DNA from: Propionibacteriales bacterium
Lineage (GTDB): Bacteria; Actinomycetota; Actinomycetes; Propionibacteriales; Nocardioidaceae
Length of the DNA stretch: 64,000 nucleotides
Assembly: GCA_026392415.1 (NCBI GenBank)
Contig: JAPLCC010000019.1
Span: forward strand, 1-64,000
Direction of reading: 5' to 3'
Both the position numbers and the translations under genes were made by a program. The notes beneath the pieces are model-generated. The model was not told where the DNA came from. It searched no databases and was given only the letters and a program-made list of their open reading frames with translations. This document shows positions 25,860 to 34,322 of this stretch, in pieces. How positions within the stretch are numbered: position 1 is the first letter of the stretch; each line of letters opens with the position of its first letter.

Positions 25860-27344
25860 CTAGGATTCTGCCCGCTCGGGCCCGTCGGCCCCAAGTCCCC
25901 GTCCGTTTTGGGACTGTTCATCCCGTCCGGCCCCGGCAGCCGCCTCGGCCTGGGCCGTTCCGGCCCGCTTCGACTGTGCCCAGCCTGGCAGGTTGCGCTG
26001 GGGTCCGCCGCTGACGGCGAGCGCTCCGGGCGGCACGTCCCGTCGTACGACGGTGCCGCCGCCGGTCCCCGCGCCGTCCCCGATCTCGACCGGCGCGACG
26101 AACGTGTTGTTGGACCCGGTCTTGGCGAACCGGCCGACCTTCGTGCGGTGCTTCGCAGCACCGTCGTAGTTGGCGAAGATCGTGCCGGCGCCGATGTTGG
26201 TGCCCTCGCCGATCTCCGCGTCGCCGACGTAGGACAGGTGCGGGACCTTGGCGCCCTCGCCGATCTGCGCGTTCTTGGTCTCGACGAACGTCCCGATCTT
26301 GCCGTCGGCGCCGAGCAACGTGCCCGGTCGCAGGTAGGCGAACGGACCGACGTTGGCGCGGGGCCCGACCACGGCCAGCTGGCCGTGCGTCCGTACGACG
26401 CGCGCGCCTTCACCGATCTCACAGTCCTCGAGGGTGGTGTCCGGTCCGATCACGGCGTCCTCGGCGACGACGGTCGCGCCGAGGAGCTGGGTGCCGGGCA
26501 GGATCGTCACGTCGGACGCGAGCACGGCGTCGGCGTCGATCCAGGTCGTGGCGGGATCCAGGACCGTGACTCCGGCTTCCATCCAGCGGGTGACGATCCG
26601 GCGGTTGAGCTCGGCGCCGAGCTCGGCCAGCTGGACCCGGTCGTTGGCTCCCTCGGTCTGCAAGGCGTCCTCGACGGCGTGGGCGGCGACGGTCAGGCCG
26701 TCGGCATGGGCGATGCCGACCGCGTCGGTCAGGTAGTACTCGCCCTTGGCGTTGTCGTTGCCGATCCGGCCGATGCAGTCGAGCAGGAACGCCGCGTCGA
26801 AGGCGAGGATCCCCGAGTTGATCTCGGTGATCTCGCGCTGCTCGGGTGTCGCGTCCTTCTCCTCGACGATTGCCTCGACGCCGCCGTCGGCGTCGCGCAC
26901 GATCCGGCCGTAGCCGTGCGGGTCGGCGACGATGCCGCTGAGGATGCTGACGGCCGCCTGGGCGGCGTGGTGGGCGTCGGCGAACGCACGGAGCGTGGCG
27001 CCTTCGAGCAGGGGCGTGTCGCCGTACGCAATGAGGACGGTGCCTCCGCCGAGGGTCTCGCCGAGCGCCTCGAGAGCGACCCGGACGGCGTGACCGGTGC
27101 CGAGCTGCTCGTCCTGGACGGCCAGCACGGCGTCGTGGCGGAGCTCGGTGACGTGGGGGCCGACCAGCTCGCGCTGGTGGCCGACGACCGTGACGACCTG
27201 CGCCGGCTCGAGGCTGTCGACGGCGCCGAGGACGTGGCCGATCATGCTGCGGCCACCGATCCGGTGCAGCACCTTCGGCGTCTTGGACTTCATCCGGGTG
27301 CCGCCGCCGGCGGCAAGGACGATGACGGTCAACTGGTCGGTCAC
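25860..27344 (-). CDS. glmU: bifunctional UDP-GlcNAc pyrophosphorylase / GlcN-1-P acetyltransferase
   Basis: A 494-residue GlmU. The N-terminal pyrophosphorylase domain begins VIVLAAGGGTRMKSKTPKVL. The C-terminal left-handed beta-helix has hexapeptide repeats (residues ~265-450, for example GEGAKVPHLSYVGDAEIGEG) carrying the acetyltransferase site. It makes UDP-GlcNAc for peptidoglycan and for mycothiol, whose first enzyme MshA is also in this window. The last ~35 residues are a poorly conserved tail. GTG 27344 fits the family N terminus. Confidence 0.96.
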   Translation of the reverse strand: MTDQLTVIVLAAGGGTRMKSKTPKVLHRIGGRSMIGHVLGAVDSLEPAQVVTVVGHQRELVGPHVTELRHDAVLAVQDEQLGTGHAVRVALEALGETLGGGTVLIAYGDTPLLEGATLRAFADAHHAAQAAVSILSGIVADPHGYGRIVRDADGGVEAIVEEKDATPEQREITEINSGILAFDAAFLLDCIGRIGNDNAKGEYYLTDAVGIAHADGLTVAAHAVEDALQTEGANDRVQLAELGAELNRRIVTRWMEAGVTVLDPATTWIDADAVLASDVTILPGTQLLGATVVAEDAVIGPDTTLEDCEIGEGARVVRTHGQLAVVGPRANVGPFAYLRPGTLLGADGKIGTFVETKNAQIGEGAKVPHLSYVGDAEIGEGTNIGAGTIFANYDGAAKHRTKVGRFAKTGSNNTFVAPVEIGDGAGTGGGTVVRRDVPPGALAVSGGPQRNLPGWAQSKRAGTAQAEAAAGAGRDEQSQNGRGLGADGPERAES

Positions 27345-27434
27345 GAGAGCCACCTTAGGTCGTCGGACACACGCGGCCACCTCGAAGGGAGGTCCGGTCG
27401 TGGCCACTGTCGATCAACCCGTCACAATCGATCC

Positions 27435-28454
27435 ATGCCCACTGCGAGTACCGCCGACCTCCTGCTCGATGCCCAGGTCGCCTGGCTCCTCGCCCGGATC
27501 ACCGGCACCGGCCTGACCGACGTCCTCGCCGAGGACGTCGACGACCTGCTCGACGCCGGATCCCGGCTGACGGTGAGCGGCCTCGTCGACCCGGCCCCCG
27601 TCAAGGAACTGATCCGTCTGGTCCTGCAGAGCGTGCCGGCGAGCGCCGCTGCCAGCACCGCGGTCGGCGTCGCCGCCGACACGGCGTACGACGGACCGGC
27701 GAAGCCGTTCTCGGTGTCCGAGGTGGTCGACCGCGACCAGGTCGACGCACTGCTCAGTGCTGTGCTGGCCCGCCCCGACCTCGCGTCGAAGTTCCTCGAC
27801 AAGGTGGCCGAGAGCCCGCTGGCGGCGTCCGTGGCGGCCCGGTTCGTCACCCGGATCGTCGGCGACGTGCTGGCCACCAACCGCGCCGTGGCCGAGAAGA
27901 TCCCCGGTGTCGGCTCCCTCGTCTCGCTCGGCAGCAGCGTTGCGCGCGGGGTCGCCGGTGCAGCCGACAAGCAGTTCGAGGCGCTGCTCGGCGACACCGC
28001 CGGCAAGGGCGCGACGTTCGCGATGCGGCGCCTGAACAAGCTTCTCGTCGAGACCCTGGCCGACCCGGCCACCCGTGAAGCAGCGCTCCAGGTGTTCGAC
28101 CTGTACGCCGACCACCCGCTCGGCAGCCTCCACGAGGTGGGCGAGCGCGAGGACATCCACCGCCTCGCCGGCCTGGTCCAGGATCTCGTCATCACCGGGG
28201 CCGCGTCGGAGCCCGTGCTCGGGCTGAGCGACGCCCTCGTCGACGGCTTCTTCGCCGTGTACGGCGAGCACCCCGTGTCCACGCTCGTGGAGGACCTCGG
28301 GATCTCCCGGGACGAACTGGTCGAGCACGCCACGGCGCTGCTGCCCGGGCTGCTCGCGAAGGCTGTCGAGTCCGGTGAGGTGGAGCGCTTGATCCGCGCC
28401 CGGCTCGCGACGTTCTACGCCTCGCCCGAGGTCGCGAAGATCCTCGGCTCCTGA
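27435..28454 (+). CDS. conserved actinobacterial protein of unknown function
   Basis: A 339-residue, mostly helical, Ala/Val/Leu-rich protein with no catalytic motif that I recognise. It reads as repeated helical pairs (LLDAQVAWLLARITGTGLTD, VLATNRAVAEKIPGVGSLVS, HPLGSLHEVGEREDIHRLAG). An amphipathic Gly/Ser-rich stretch near residue 165 could touch membranes. ATG 27435 follows a weak AT-rich segment. It is divergent from glmU and converges with the redox operon, 10 bases away. Its codon bias is like that of its neighbours, so it is a real gene. Confidence 0.75.
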   Translation: MPTASTADLLLDAQVAWLLARITGTGLTDVLAEDVDDLLDAGSRLTVSGLVDPAPVKELIRLVLQSVPASAAASTAVGVAADTAYDGPAKPFSVSEVVDRDQVDALLSAVLARPDLASKFLDKVAESPLAASVAARFVTRIVGDVLATNRAVAEKIPGVGSLVSLGSSVARGVAGAADKQFEALLGDTAGKGATFAMRRLNKLLVETLADPATREAALQVFDLYADHPLGSLHEVGEREDIHRLAGLVQDLVITGAASEPVLGLSDALVDGFFAVYGEHPVSTLVEDLGISRDELVEHATALLPGLLAKAVESGEVERLIRARLATFYASPEVAKILGS

Positions 28455-28464
28455 ACCGGCTGCG

Positions 28465-29463
28465 TCAGCGCGGGTCGAGCGCCGTGGCCTCGCGTACCCA
28501 CTTCCAGATCGCCGCCACGTCCGCCGGGGTCGCCACCGTCGTCGAACGGTAGTTGGTCGGGCGGATCTCGCGGTCATGCCAGAAGTGGCCACCCTCGGGT
28601 GGGGGCTCGGTCGCGGCGAGCCAGGTGATCGTGTCCGCCCCGGCAGCCGGGTCGCGCAGGACGACGCGGGTCACCAGTCGGAACGCCGGAAGTGCGCTGG
28701 CGACGCCGGGGGTGTCGGCCCATCCGGGGTGCATCGCATGGACAGCGGTGCCGTCGGCACTCCAGCGCTCGTTGAGCAGCGGGGCGAGCTCCACCTGCAT
28801 TCGCTTCGAGCGGGCGTAGGCCACCGCGCCCCGGTAGCCGCCCCGGCTGAAGTCGGGGTCGGCGACCGGCAGCGCCTGGGTGTACATGCCGCCCGACGCG
28901 ACCAGGACGACCCGCGCACCGCCCACGGCCAGGCGCAGGGCCGGGAGGAGCAGCTCGGTCATCAGCACCGGGCCGAGGACGTGGGTCGCGACGGTCAGCT
29001 CGTAGCCCTGCGCAGAGGTGGTCCGCTCGGCGGGCAGCACCCCGGCGTTGTGGACCACGACGTCCAGGGCACTGCCGTCGCGCGCCAGTCGCTCGACGAA
29101 CCCGGCGGCGAAGTGGCGGACGGAGACGAGGTCCGAGACGTCGCACTCCTCGACCTCGAGCAACGCCTCGATCCCCTCGTCGCGCAAGGTCGCCGTGATG
29201 CGGTCGACCGCCTCACGGGCGCGACCCTCCGAGCGGACGACGAGGTGGACGACGGCCCCGAGCCGGGCCAGCTCGAGCGCCGTCGCCTCACCGAGGCCAC
29301 CACCCGCGCCGGTCACGACGGCGCGCTTGCCGGTCAGGGATCCGGGGGCGGGGTCCCCTGCCCAGTGTCGGCGCCGCAGCCGGTAGCCGATCGATGAGTA
29401 GCCGGGCACGACCAGCCGGTCGAGCAGCCGGTCCAGGCCGGTGTCGTCGCCCTTGTCCGTCAT
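28465..29463 (-). CDS. short-chain dehydrogenase (DHRS12-like)
   Basis: A 332-residue SDR with an N-terminal extension (VVPGYSSIGYRLRRRHW) typical of DHRS12-like proteins. The NAD(P) loop is VVTGAGGGLGEATALELARL near residue 49, VVHNAGVLPAERTTSAQGYE carries the NAG motif, and the catalytic pair is YARSKRM (Y-x-x-x-K) near 215. Substrate is unknown. It is the last gene of a five-gene operon in which each gene overlaps the next, so its function is probably tied to the upstream FAD enzyme and epimerase. Confidence 0.88.
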   Translation of the reverse strand: MTDKGDDTGLDRLLDRLVVPGYSSIGYRLRRRHWAGDPAPGSLTGKRAVVTGAGGGLGEATALELARLGAVVHLVVRSEGRAREAVDRITATLRDEGIEALLEVEECDVSDLVSVRHFAAGFVERLARDGSALDVVVHNAGVLPAERTTSAQGYELTVATHVLGPVLMTELLLPALRLAVGGARVVLVASGGMYTQALPVADPDFSRGGYRGAVAYARSKRMQVELAPLLNERWSADGTAVHAMHPGWADTPGVASALPAFRLVTRVVLRDPAAGADTITWLAATEPPPEGGHFWHDREIRPTNYRSTTVATPADVAAIWKWVREATALDPR

Positions 29464-30212
29464 CGGGCCGGCCCCGCGCCGTTCAGGCCCGATCGACGAA
29501 AGAGCGGCGGCAGGTAGCGCACCATCAACGTCGACCAGGTGAGGTGGGTGATCGTAGGTGCCTGCACACCGCCGGAGGCGCGGCGCTGCAGCCCGAACAG
29601 GGTGCCCATGACGGTGGCAGCAAGCACCAGCGCGGGGTTGCGGGTGGTCGTCGTCGCGACGGTGTAGACCACCGTCGAGGCGAGTGCCGGCTTGCGATCG
29701 CCGAGTGCTGCGTAGAGGGCACCGCGGAAGAAGATCTCCTCGCCCACGCCGTTGGCGAGCGTGGTGAGGAGGACCAGACGGTCGTCCCCCTCGTCGGCGA
29801 AGAGCAGCACCCGCGAGATGGCCGCGTCGAGCGGAGGGATCCGGCGCGCGACGAGGGCCGCGGCGTAGAAGAAGCCGAAGGCACCGACCCCGGTGGCGAC
29901 CGGGGTGATGACAGGGCGGCGCAGCGTGGAGTCGCGGGTCTGGATCCAGCCGAGATGGAGCGGGCCCGAGACGAGGCCACCGACCGTCCAGATGCCGGCC
30001 ACTGCCGCGGTCGACAGGTAGAACTCCCTCGAACCGGGTCGGGTCGAGAGCGATGCGCCGAGGAGCCCGGCGCCGACCAGGGAGGTCCCCCCGACCACCT
30101 TGCGTCGACGCCGCACGACCGCGCTCGACTCACTGCCCGCGACAGGCACCACGTGGGTGATCGACATCGGGAGGCGAGACGCCAGCTGCGCGCGCAACCA
30201 TCGCCGGCTCAT
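29460..30212 (-). CDS. CPBP-family intramembrane metalloprotease
   Basis: A 250-residue membrane protein of the CPBP (CaaX protease and bacteriocin-processing) family. NGVGEEIFFRGALYAAL near residue 153 gives the E-E-x-x-x-R motif and THLTWSTLMVRYLPPLF near 225 the C-terminal His-containing motif. About six hydrophobic segments are seen. Family members include prenyl-protein proteases and bacteriocin-immunity proteins. It overlaps both neighbours by 4 bases. Confidence 0.85.
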   Translation of the reverse strand: MSRRWLRAQLASRLPMSITHVVPVAGSESSAVVRRRRKVVGGTSLVGAGLLGASLSTRPGSREFYLSTAAVAGIWTVGGLVSGPLHLGWIQTRDSTLRRPVITPVATGVGAFGFFYAAALVARRIPPLDAAISRVLLFADEGDDRLVLLTTLANGVGEEIFFRGALYAALGDRKPALASTVVYTVATTTTRNPALVLAATVMGTLFGLQRRASGGVQAPTITHLTWSTLMVRYLPPLFRRSGLNGAGPAR

Positions 30213-31111
30213 CGTGTTGCGGCCCGCTCCGACAGCGCGAGCCGGACGGCGTCGTCGTACCCCATGGGATCGAACGGTACGACGTCACGGATGGAGCGGT
30301 CGCGAACGATGACCTCGTTGACCATGGAGTCGATCAGGTTGCGCCCCGCTCGGGTGTCGACGTCGGTCACGAACGCCAGCCAGCGCGAGGACAGTCCGGG
30401 CGTGAGCAGCGGGACCGGCAGGATCGGCAGCCGCCGACCCTCGACCGCGGCGACGCGTTGGAGCATCTGGAGGTACTCGAGGACGTCGGGGCCTCCGATC
30501 TCGAAGACCTTGCCGAGGGCGTCCTCGTTGTCCAGCACCCCCACGAGGTAGCGCACCACGTCGCCGACGGCGATCGGCTGCGTGCGGGTCCGCACCCAGC
30601 GAGGCGTGATCATCGCCGGCAGGTGCTCCACGAGCTGGCGGGTGATCTCCCAGGAGATGCCACCGTGGCCGACCACGATCCCGGCGCGCAGGACGGTCAC
30701 GGGCACGCCGGCGTCGGCGAGCAGGCTCTCGACCTGACGCCGGCTGCGCAGGTGCGCGGAGAGGTCGTCCTGGTCGTCGCCGAGGCCGCCGAGGTAGATG
30801 ATCTGGTCGACCCCCGCGTCGGCTGCTGCCTTCCCGAACGCGGCGGCGGCATCGGCGTCGCGGGACTCGAAGTCGGCCGAGTCGAGCGAGTGCACCAGGT
30901 AGTAGGCGGCCGAGCACTCGCGCAGCGCTTCGGCGAGGGAGCCCGGGTCTCCGACGTCACCGCGGACAGCCGTGCCGGGCCCCTGATGACGACCGGGATT
31001 GCGGGTCATCACCCGGACGTCGTGACCGCCATCGACCAGCGCCGCCACGAGCCGCCGCCCCACGAAACCGGTTCCGCCGGCCACCAGGACCGGTCCGCTG
31101 CCGTTCGTCAT
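30209..31111 (-). CDS. NAD(P)H-binding, atypical SDR / epimerase-like protein
   Basis: A 300-residue protein with an N-terminal Rossmann fold: PVLVAGGTGFVGRRLVAALV, then GHDVRVMTRNPGRHQG and YLVHSLDSADFESRDADAA. It resembles the NmrA-like/complex-I-subunit group of atypical SDRs, which may bind NAD(P) without classical catalysis. ATG 31111 overlaps the end of the FAD enzyme gene by 4 bases. In related operons such proteins accompany FAD-dependent oxidoreductases and photolyases. Confidence 0.85.
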   Translation of the reverse strand: MTNGSGPVLVAGGTGFVGRRLVAALVDGGHDVRVMTRNPGRHQGPGTAVRGDVGDPGSLAEALRECSAAYYLVHSLDSADFESRDADAAAAFGKAAADAGVDQIIYLGGLGDDQDDLSAHLRSRRQVESLLADAGVPVTVLRAGIVVGHGGISWEITRQLVEHLPAMITPRWVRTRTQPIAVGDVVRYLVGVLDNEDALGKVFEIGGPDVLEYLQMLQRVAAVEGRRLPILPVPLLTPGLSSRWLAFVTDVDTRAGRNLIDSMVNEVIVRDRSIRDVVPFDPMGYDDAVRLALSERAATR

Positions 31112-32376
31112 CGAGTCCTCCCGGACGTCGTGCTGCCCAAGGCTGTCGCCACGTGGGTCGCAGTCCGGCGCCCGGACACGAGCGCCCCCTGGATCGAACT
31201 GGTGTCCCGGTGGTCTCCGGCGACCCACAGTCGGTCCGCGATCACCTCGACGGGTTTGCGGAGCGGGTGCGGTGCGGTCATCGCGGGCAGCGCGTGCGGG
31301 ACGTCGCGGGTGGCGACGAGCTCCCAGTCGCCGTTGGGGGCCTCGTGCAGCTCGCGTGCCGCGGCCTGCGCAGCGGCCGCCTCGAGGACGGGCCGACCGC
31401 CGACGTGGAGCACCGAGGTCGCGATGAGGGCGCGCCCATCGGTCGCGTACTCAGGCGCGGAGGCGGTGAGGACCACGGAGTTGACGACACCCGACCCGTC
31501 GGCATCGAGGGTGAGGAGCGGGTCGACGTCCGCCCAGGGCGCCGCTGCGAAGTAGTAGGTCGTGACGGCCCGAGCCTCCGGCGGCGCACCGAGCTCAGGG
31601 AGGAGCTCGTGGGCGGTCCACGGGTCGGCGGCCACCACCACTCCCCGGGCCTCGACGACGGTGCCGTCTGTCAGCACGACCCCGCCCTCGACGACGCGGG
31701 CAACCGGGGTGCCCAGCCGGATCGCGCCGGCGGGCAACTGCCGGGCGATCTCCTCGGGCAGGGCCTGCATGCCAGCCGACGGCACAGCGGAGCTGCCGTG
31801 CACGAACATGCGCATCATGAGGTCCGTGAAGACCCTCGACGTCGTGATCTCCGGTTCGAGAACCACGCCAGCGAAGAACGACGTGAGCACGTCCGCGACG
31901 ACGTCGTCGGGCAGCTGCGCCCACGCCAGCCGGGCTTCGATGTCGGTCCGCCCCTTGACCGTCGGCGGGCGCGCCACGACACAACTCGCCACGTAGCGGG
32001 CAAGGGCGACCTTCGAGCGCAGCCCGACGACCGAGGTGGCGATGTCGCCGAACACCGCACCGGGCGACGCCAGCGGATGGCGGACGTCGTGCAACTCGCC
32101 CTGGCGTCGGATGCGGACCCCGCGAGGCAAGCGACGCAGGTCGAGGCGCTCGAGGTCCACACCCGTCCGCAACGCAGGGTAGGCGGTGTTGAGGACCTGG
32201 AAACCCCGGTCGATGGTGAAGCCGTCGACGACGTCGGTGCGAATGCGGCCGCCGACCGCGTCCGCCGCTTCGAGCACGACGACCGGGATGCGCTGCGCCT
32301 GCAGACGCGCCGCACAGGCCAGACCGGCGAGGCCGGCACCCACGACAACGACAGGCAGGTCGGTCGTGGTCAGCAT
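31108..32376 (-). CDS. FAD-dependent amine-oxidase-like oxidoreductase
   Basis: A 422-residue flavoprotein of the protoporphyrinogen oxidase / phytoene desaturase superfamily. The dinucleotide loop is VVVVGAGLAGLACAARLQAQ near residue 9, followed by VVVLEAADAVGGRIRTD. The C-terminal FAD motif is LWVAGDHRDTSSIQGALVSG near 385. It probably oxidises or desaturates an isoprenoid or polycyclic substrate. ATG 32376 overlaps the sigma-like gene by 7 bases. Confidence 0.9.
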   Translation of the reverse strand: MLTTTDLPVVVVGAGLAGLACAARLQAQRIPVVVLEAADAVGGRIRTDVVDGFTIDRGFQVLNTAYPALRTGVDLERLDLRRLPRGVRIRRQGELHDVRHPLASPGAVFGDIATSVVGLRSKVALARYVASCVVARPPTVKGRTDIEARLAWAQLPDDVVADVLTSFFAGVVLEPEITTSRVFTDLMMRMFVHGSSAVPSAGMQALPEEIARQLPAGAIRLGTPVARVVEGGVVLTDGTVVEARGVVVAADPWTAHELLPELGAPPEARAVTTYYFAAAPWADVDPLLTLDADGSGVVNSVVLTASAPEYATDGRALIATSVLHVGGRPVLEAAAAQAAARELHEAPNGDWELVATRDVPHALPAMTAPHPLRKPVEVIADRLWVAGDHRDTSSIQGALVSGRRTATHVATALGSTTSGRTR

Positions 32377-32699
32377 GCGTGCTCCGTGATCGTCCTGCTC
32401 GGGTCCTGGCGGCAACCACCGGCGATCAACCAGGCAAGGGGCGAGAGTCCGGAGGCGAACTGCTGGTCCGCCGTACGCCAGGCCTCGCGGTAGATGACCC
32501 GGGTCAGGGACACCGCCGCGTCACGATCCCCCCGGCAGCCAGCGAGCGCATAGCGAAAGATGATCGGGACGGTCCGGTCGTAGAACGCCAGGAAAGCGGA
32601 GGCGTCGCCACCGGCGGCGCGACCGAGCAGCGCCGCGAGGTCGACGCCCGCGGCTCCGTCCCGGCACCCGGCGTTCTCGGTCCACTGGTCGCTGTCCAT
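32370..32699 (-). CDS. sigma-70 region-2-like small protein lacking region 4
   Basis: A 109-residue protein. VDLAALLGRAAGGDASAFLA and FYDRTVPIIFRYALAGCRGD match the start of SigK-like ECF sigma factors, and LTRVIYREAWRTADQQF matches the helix of region 2.2. The protein ends soon after SPLAWLIAGGCRQ, where the linker to region 4 would begin, so the -35-binding domain is missing. It opens the operon and its stop overlaps the FAD gene by 7 bases. It may be a sigma remnant, a core-binding decoy or a modulator of the MerR regulator. ATG 32699 is the first codon with sigma-like sequence. Confidence 0.7.
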   Translation of the reverse strand: MDSDQWTENAGCRDGAAGVDLAALLGRAAGGDASAFLAFYDRTVPIIFRYALAGCRGDRDAAVSLTRVIYREAWRTADQQFASGLSPLAWLIAGGCRQDPSRTITEHAC

Positions 32700-32744
32700 G
32701 GAGATAGTTAAACACAAACCTCAGCACTCTGCTTAGATTAGGCT
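32700..32744. promoter_or_regulatory. compact divergent promoter between sigma-like operon and MerR-DICT gene
   Basis: The 45-base gap is AT-rich. Rightward, TAGATT at 32734-32739 sits 5 bases before GTG 32745, suggesting a leaderless transcript. Leftward, the repeated GTTTGTGTTTAA (32709-32720 read on the minus strand) precedes the ATG at 32699 and could be the MerR operator, overlapping both promoters. Confidence 0.55.
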
Positions 32745-33629
32745 GTGGACATGGATCCGAGCGACGCGATCGCACCCGCCACGGCAGGGGCAGCCGTCGA
32801 CCTCACCATCGGTGACCTCGCGCAGCGCACCGGCCTGACGCCGGCTGTCATCCGTACCTGGGAGGTGCGCCACGGGTTCCCGGTCCCACGGCGCCTCGAG
32901 AGCGGCCACCGCCGCTACTCAACGACCGACGTCGCCGTGATCCAGCAGATCCTGCGACGCAAGGATGCCGGCGTGCGGCTCGACGCAGCCATCAACGAGG
33001 CCCTCAGCCACCGGCCACCGAGCAGTCCCTCGATCTTCGCCGAGCTCCGGCGGCGCCACCCGACGCTCGCGCCCCAGCGCCTGCGCAAGACGACCCTGCT
33101 CGGCCTGTCCCACGCCATCGAGGACGAATGCTGCGCGACCGCGGACCGACCGATCCTCTTCGGCGCCTTCCAGCGCGGAGACCTCTTCGGCCCCTCGGCC
33201 GCTCGCTGGACCGAGCTGGCACGGGTCGCCCGATCCGCGATGATCTTCGCCGACCTCGAAGCAGGCCAGCCGACTTCGGCAATGGCGCCCGTCCAGATCC
33301 ACCTCGCCGACGACGCTCCGCTCCGACGAGAATGGGCCGTCGTCTGCGACGCCCAGGACAGCACCGCCTGCCTGTCCGCCTGGGAGCTCCCCGGCCAATC
33401 GGAGATCGCCGACCGGGACCGCGTCTTCGAGGCCGTCTGGACCGTCGACCCCCACGTCGTACGTGATGCCTCGCGCGTCGCCGCACAGGTCGCGGCCGAC
33501 ACCGGAAACGTGGCCGCCCAGTTGCTCGTCCACGACCTGGCGGACCCGCCTGCGCCCCGCTCCGGCGAGGCGCGAGCGGCCACGGCACTGTTCAACCGCG
33601 CGATCGCCTACATCGACCGGCTGCGCTAG
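32745..33629 (+). CDS. MerR-type regulator with DICT sensory domain
   Basis: A 294-residue regulator. Residues 19-62 are a MerR winged helix (IGDLAQRTGLTPAVIRTWEV, then GFPVPRRLESGHRRYS). Residues ~100-290 resemble the DICT domain (RKTTLLGLSHAIEDECCATA, ILFGAFQRGDLFGPSAARW). DICT is a sensory domain described from diguanylate cyclases and two-component systems and often associated with light-response genes. GTG 32745 appears leaderless; ATG 32751 is the alternative. It diverges from the five-gene redox operon across only 45 bases, so it very likely controls it. Confidence 0.88.
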   Translation: MDMDPSDAIAPATAGAAVDLTIGDLAQRTGLTPAVIRTWEVRHGFPVPRRLESGHRRYSTTDVAVIQQILRRKDAGVRLDAAINEALSHRPPSSPSIFAELRRRHPTLAPQRLRKTTLLGLSHAIEDECCATADRPILFGAFQRGDLFGPSAARWTELARVARSAMIFADLEAGQPTSAMAPVQIHLADDAPLRREWAVVCDAQDSTACLSAWELPGQSEIADRDRVFEAVWTVDPHVVRDASRVAAQVAADTGNVAAQLLVHDLADPPAPRSGEARAATALFNRAIAYIDRLR

Positions 33630-33681
33630 CAGCCCCACGGGAGCCCCGGGGGGACCGCGAGCAGCATCGCCGAGTCTGAGA

Positions 33682-34173
33682 TCACTGCCCGGCCATTGCC
33701 TTGATGTCGGCTGCACTGAAGCCCGACAGGTCCGGCACGTTCGTCATGACCTCGATCCGGGTGCCGTCCGGGTCGGTGTAGTAGAGCAGCGCCGTCTTCG
33801 CCGAACCCTCCGCACCGACGTGGGAGAGCGTCTGGGGATGCACCGCGCCGCCGTTCGCGAGGACGGCCTCGGTGAGGTCATCGATCCCGTCCACCCGGAA
33901 CGACAGATGGGTGAAGCCGAGCTCGGTCATCGGCTTGCGCTCGCCCGACCCCGAGATCGGGACGTCGACCCACTGCAGGAGCTCGACACGGACGTCGTCA
34001 CGCAACAGCATCGCCGACCTGAAGGTGCCCTCCTGCTCCATCGTCGCGGCCACCTCGTTGTTCGCGAAGTCGAGCCGATAGAGCTCGACGAACCCGAAGA
34101 CCTCGGAGTAGAAGCGGATGGACCGGTCGAGATCGGAGACGCCGACGCCGATGTGGGAGAAGCCCTGGATCAT
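33682..34173 (-). CDS. VOC-family lyase/dioxygenase-like protein
   Basis: A 163-residue protein of the glyoxalase I / methylmalonyl-CoA epimerase-like VOC group. FSHIGVGVSDLDRSIRFYSE starts the first module, with a His metal ligand. TELGFTHLSFRVDGIDDLTE starts the second with another His, and LLYYTDPDGTRIEVMT contains the Glu ligand. All four metal-site positions appear plausible, so an active metal enzyme is likely, though its substrate is unknown. It converges with the MerR-DICT gene. Confidence 0.87.
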   Translation of the reverse strand: MIQGFSHIGVGVSDLDRSIRFYSEVFGFVELYRLDFANNEVAATMEQEGTFRSAMLLRDDVRVELLQWVDVPISGSGERKPMTELGFTHLSFRVDGIDDLTEAVLANGGAVHPQTLSHVGAEGSAKTALLYYTDPDGTRIEVMTNVPDLSGFSAADIKAMAGQ

Positions 34174-34209
34174 GGACCGAGCCTAGGGCGGTCGCGCAGC
34201 CATGCCGAG

Positions 34210-34288
34210 CTCCCCGGGTAGGAGTCGAACCTACGTCGCTAGTCCTGATTCAAAGTCAGGCGGGCCCTACCGGCAGACCAACCGGGGA
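34210..34288 (-). tRNA. tRNA-Gln (anticodon TTG)
   Basis: Read on the minus strand, the acceptor stem TCCCCGG/CCGGGGA, anticodon stem CCTGA/TCAGG with loop CTTTGAA (anticodon TTG), and T stem GTAGG/CCTAC with loop TTCGACT all pair. CCA is not encoded. The stretch between anticodon and T stems (ACTAGCGAC, 9 nt) is longer than the usual 4-5, and the D arm pairs only as GGTC/GGCC. Confidence 0.85.
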
Positions 34289-34322
34289 TTGCGGTCCAAA
34301 GCCTAGAGCGAAGGCGCCGGGT

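Noticed and set aside
34210..34288. tRNA-Gln as a pseudogene because of a long variable region
   Set aside because: All stems pair and the anticodon loop and T arm are regular; the 9-nt variable stretch is odd but not disabling.
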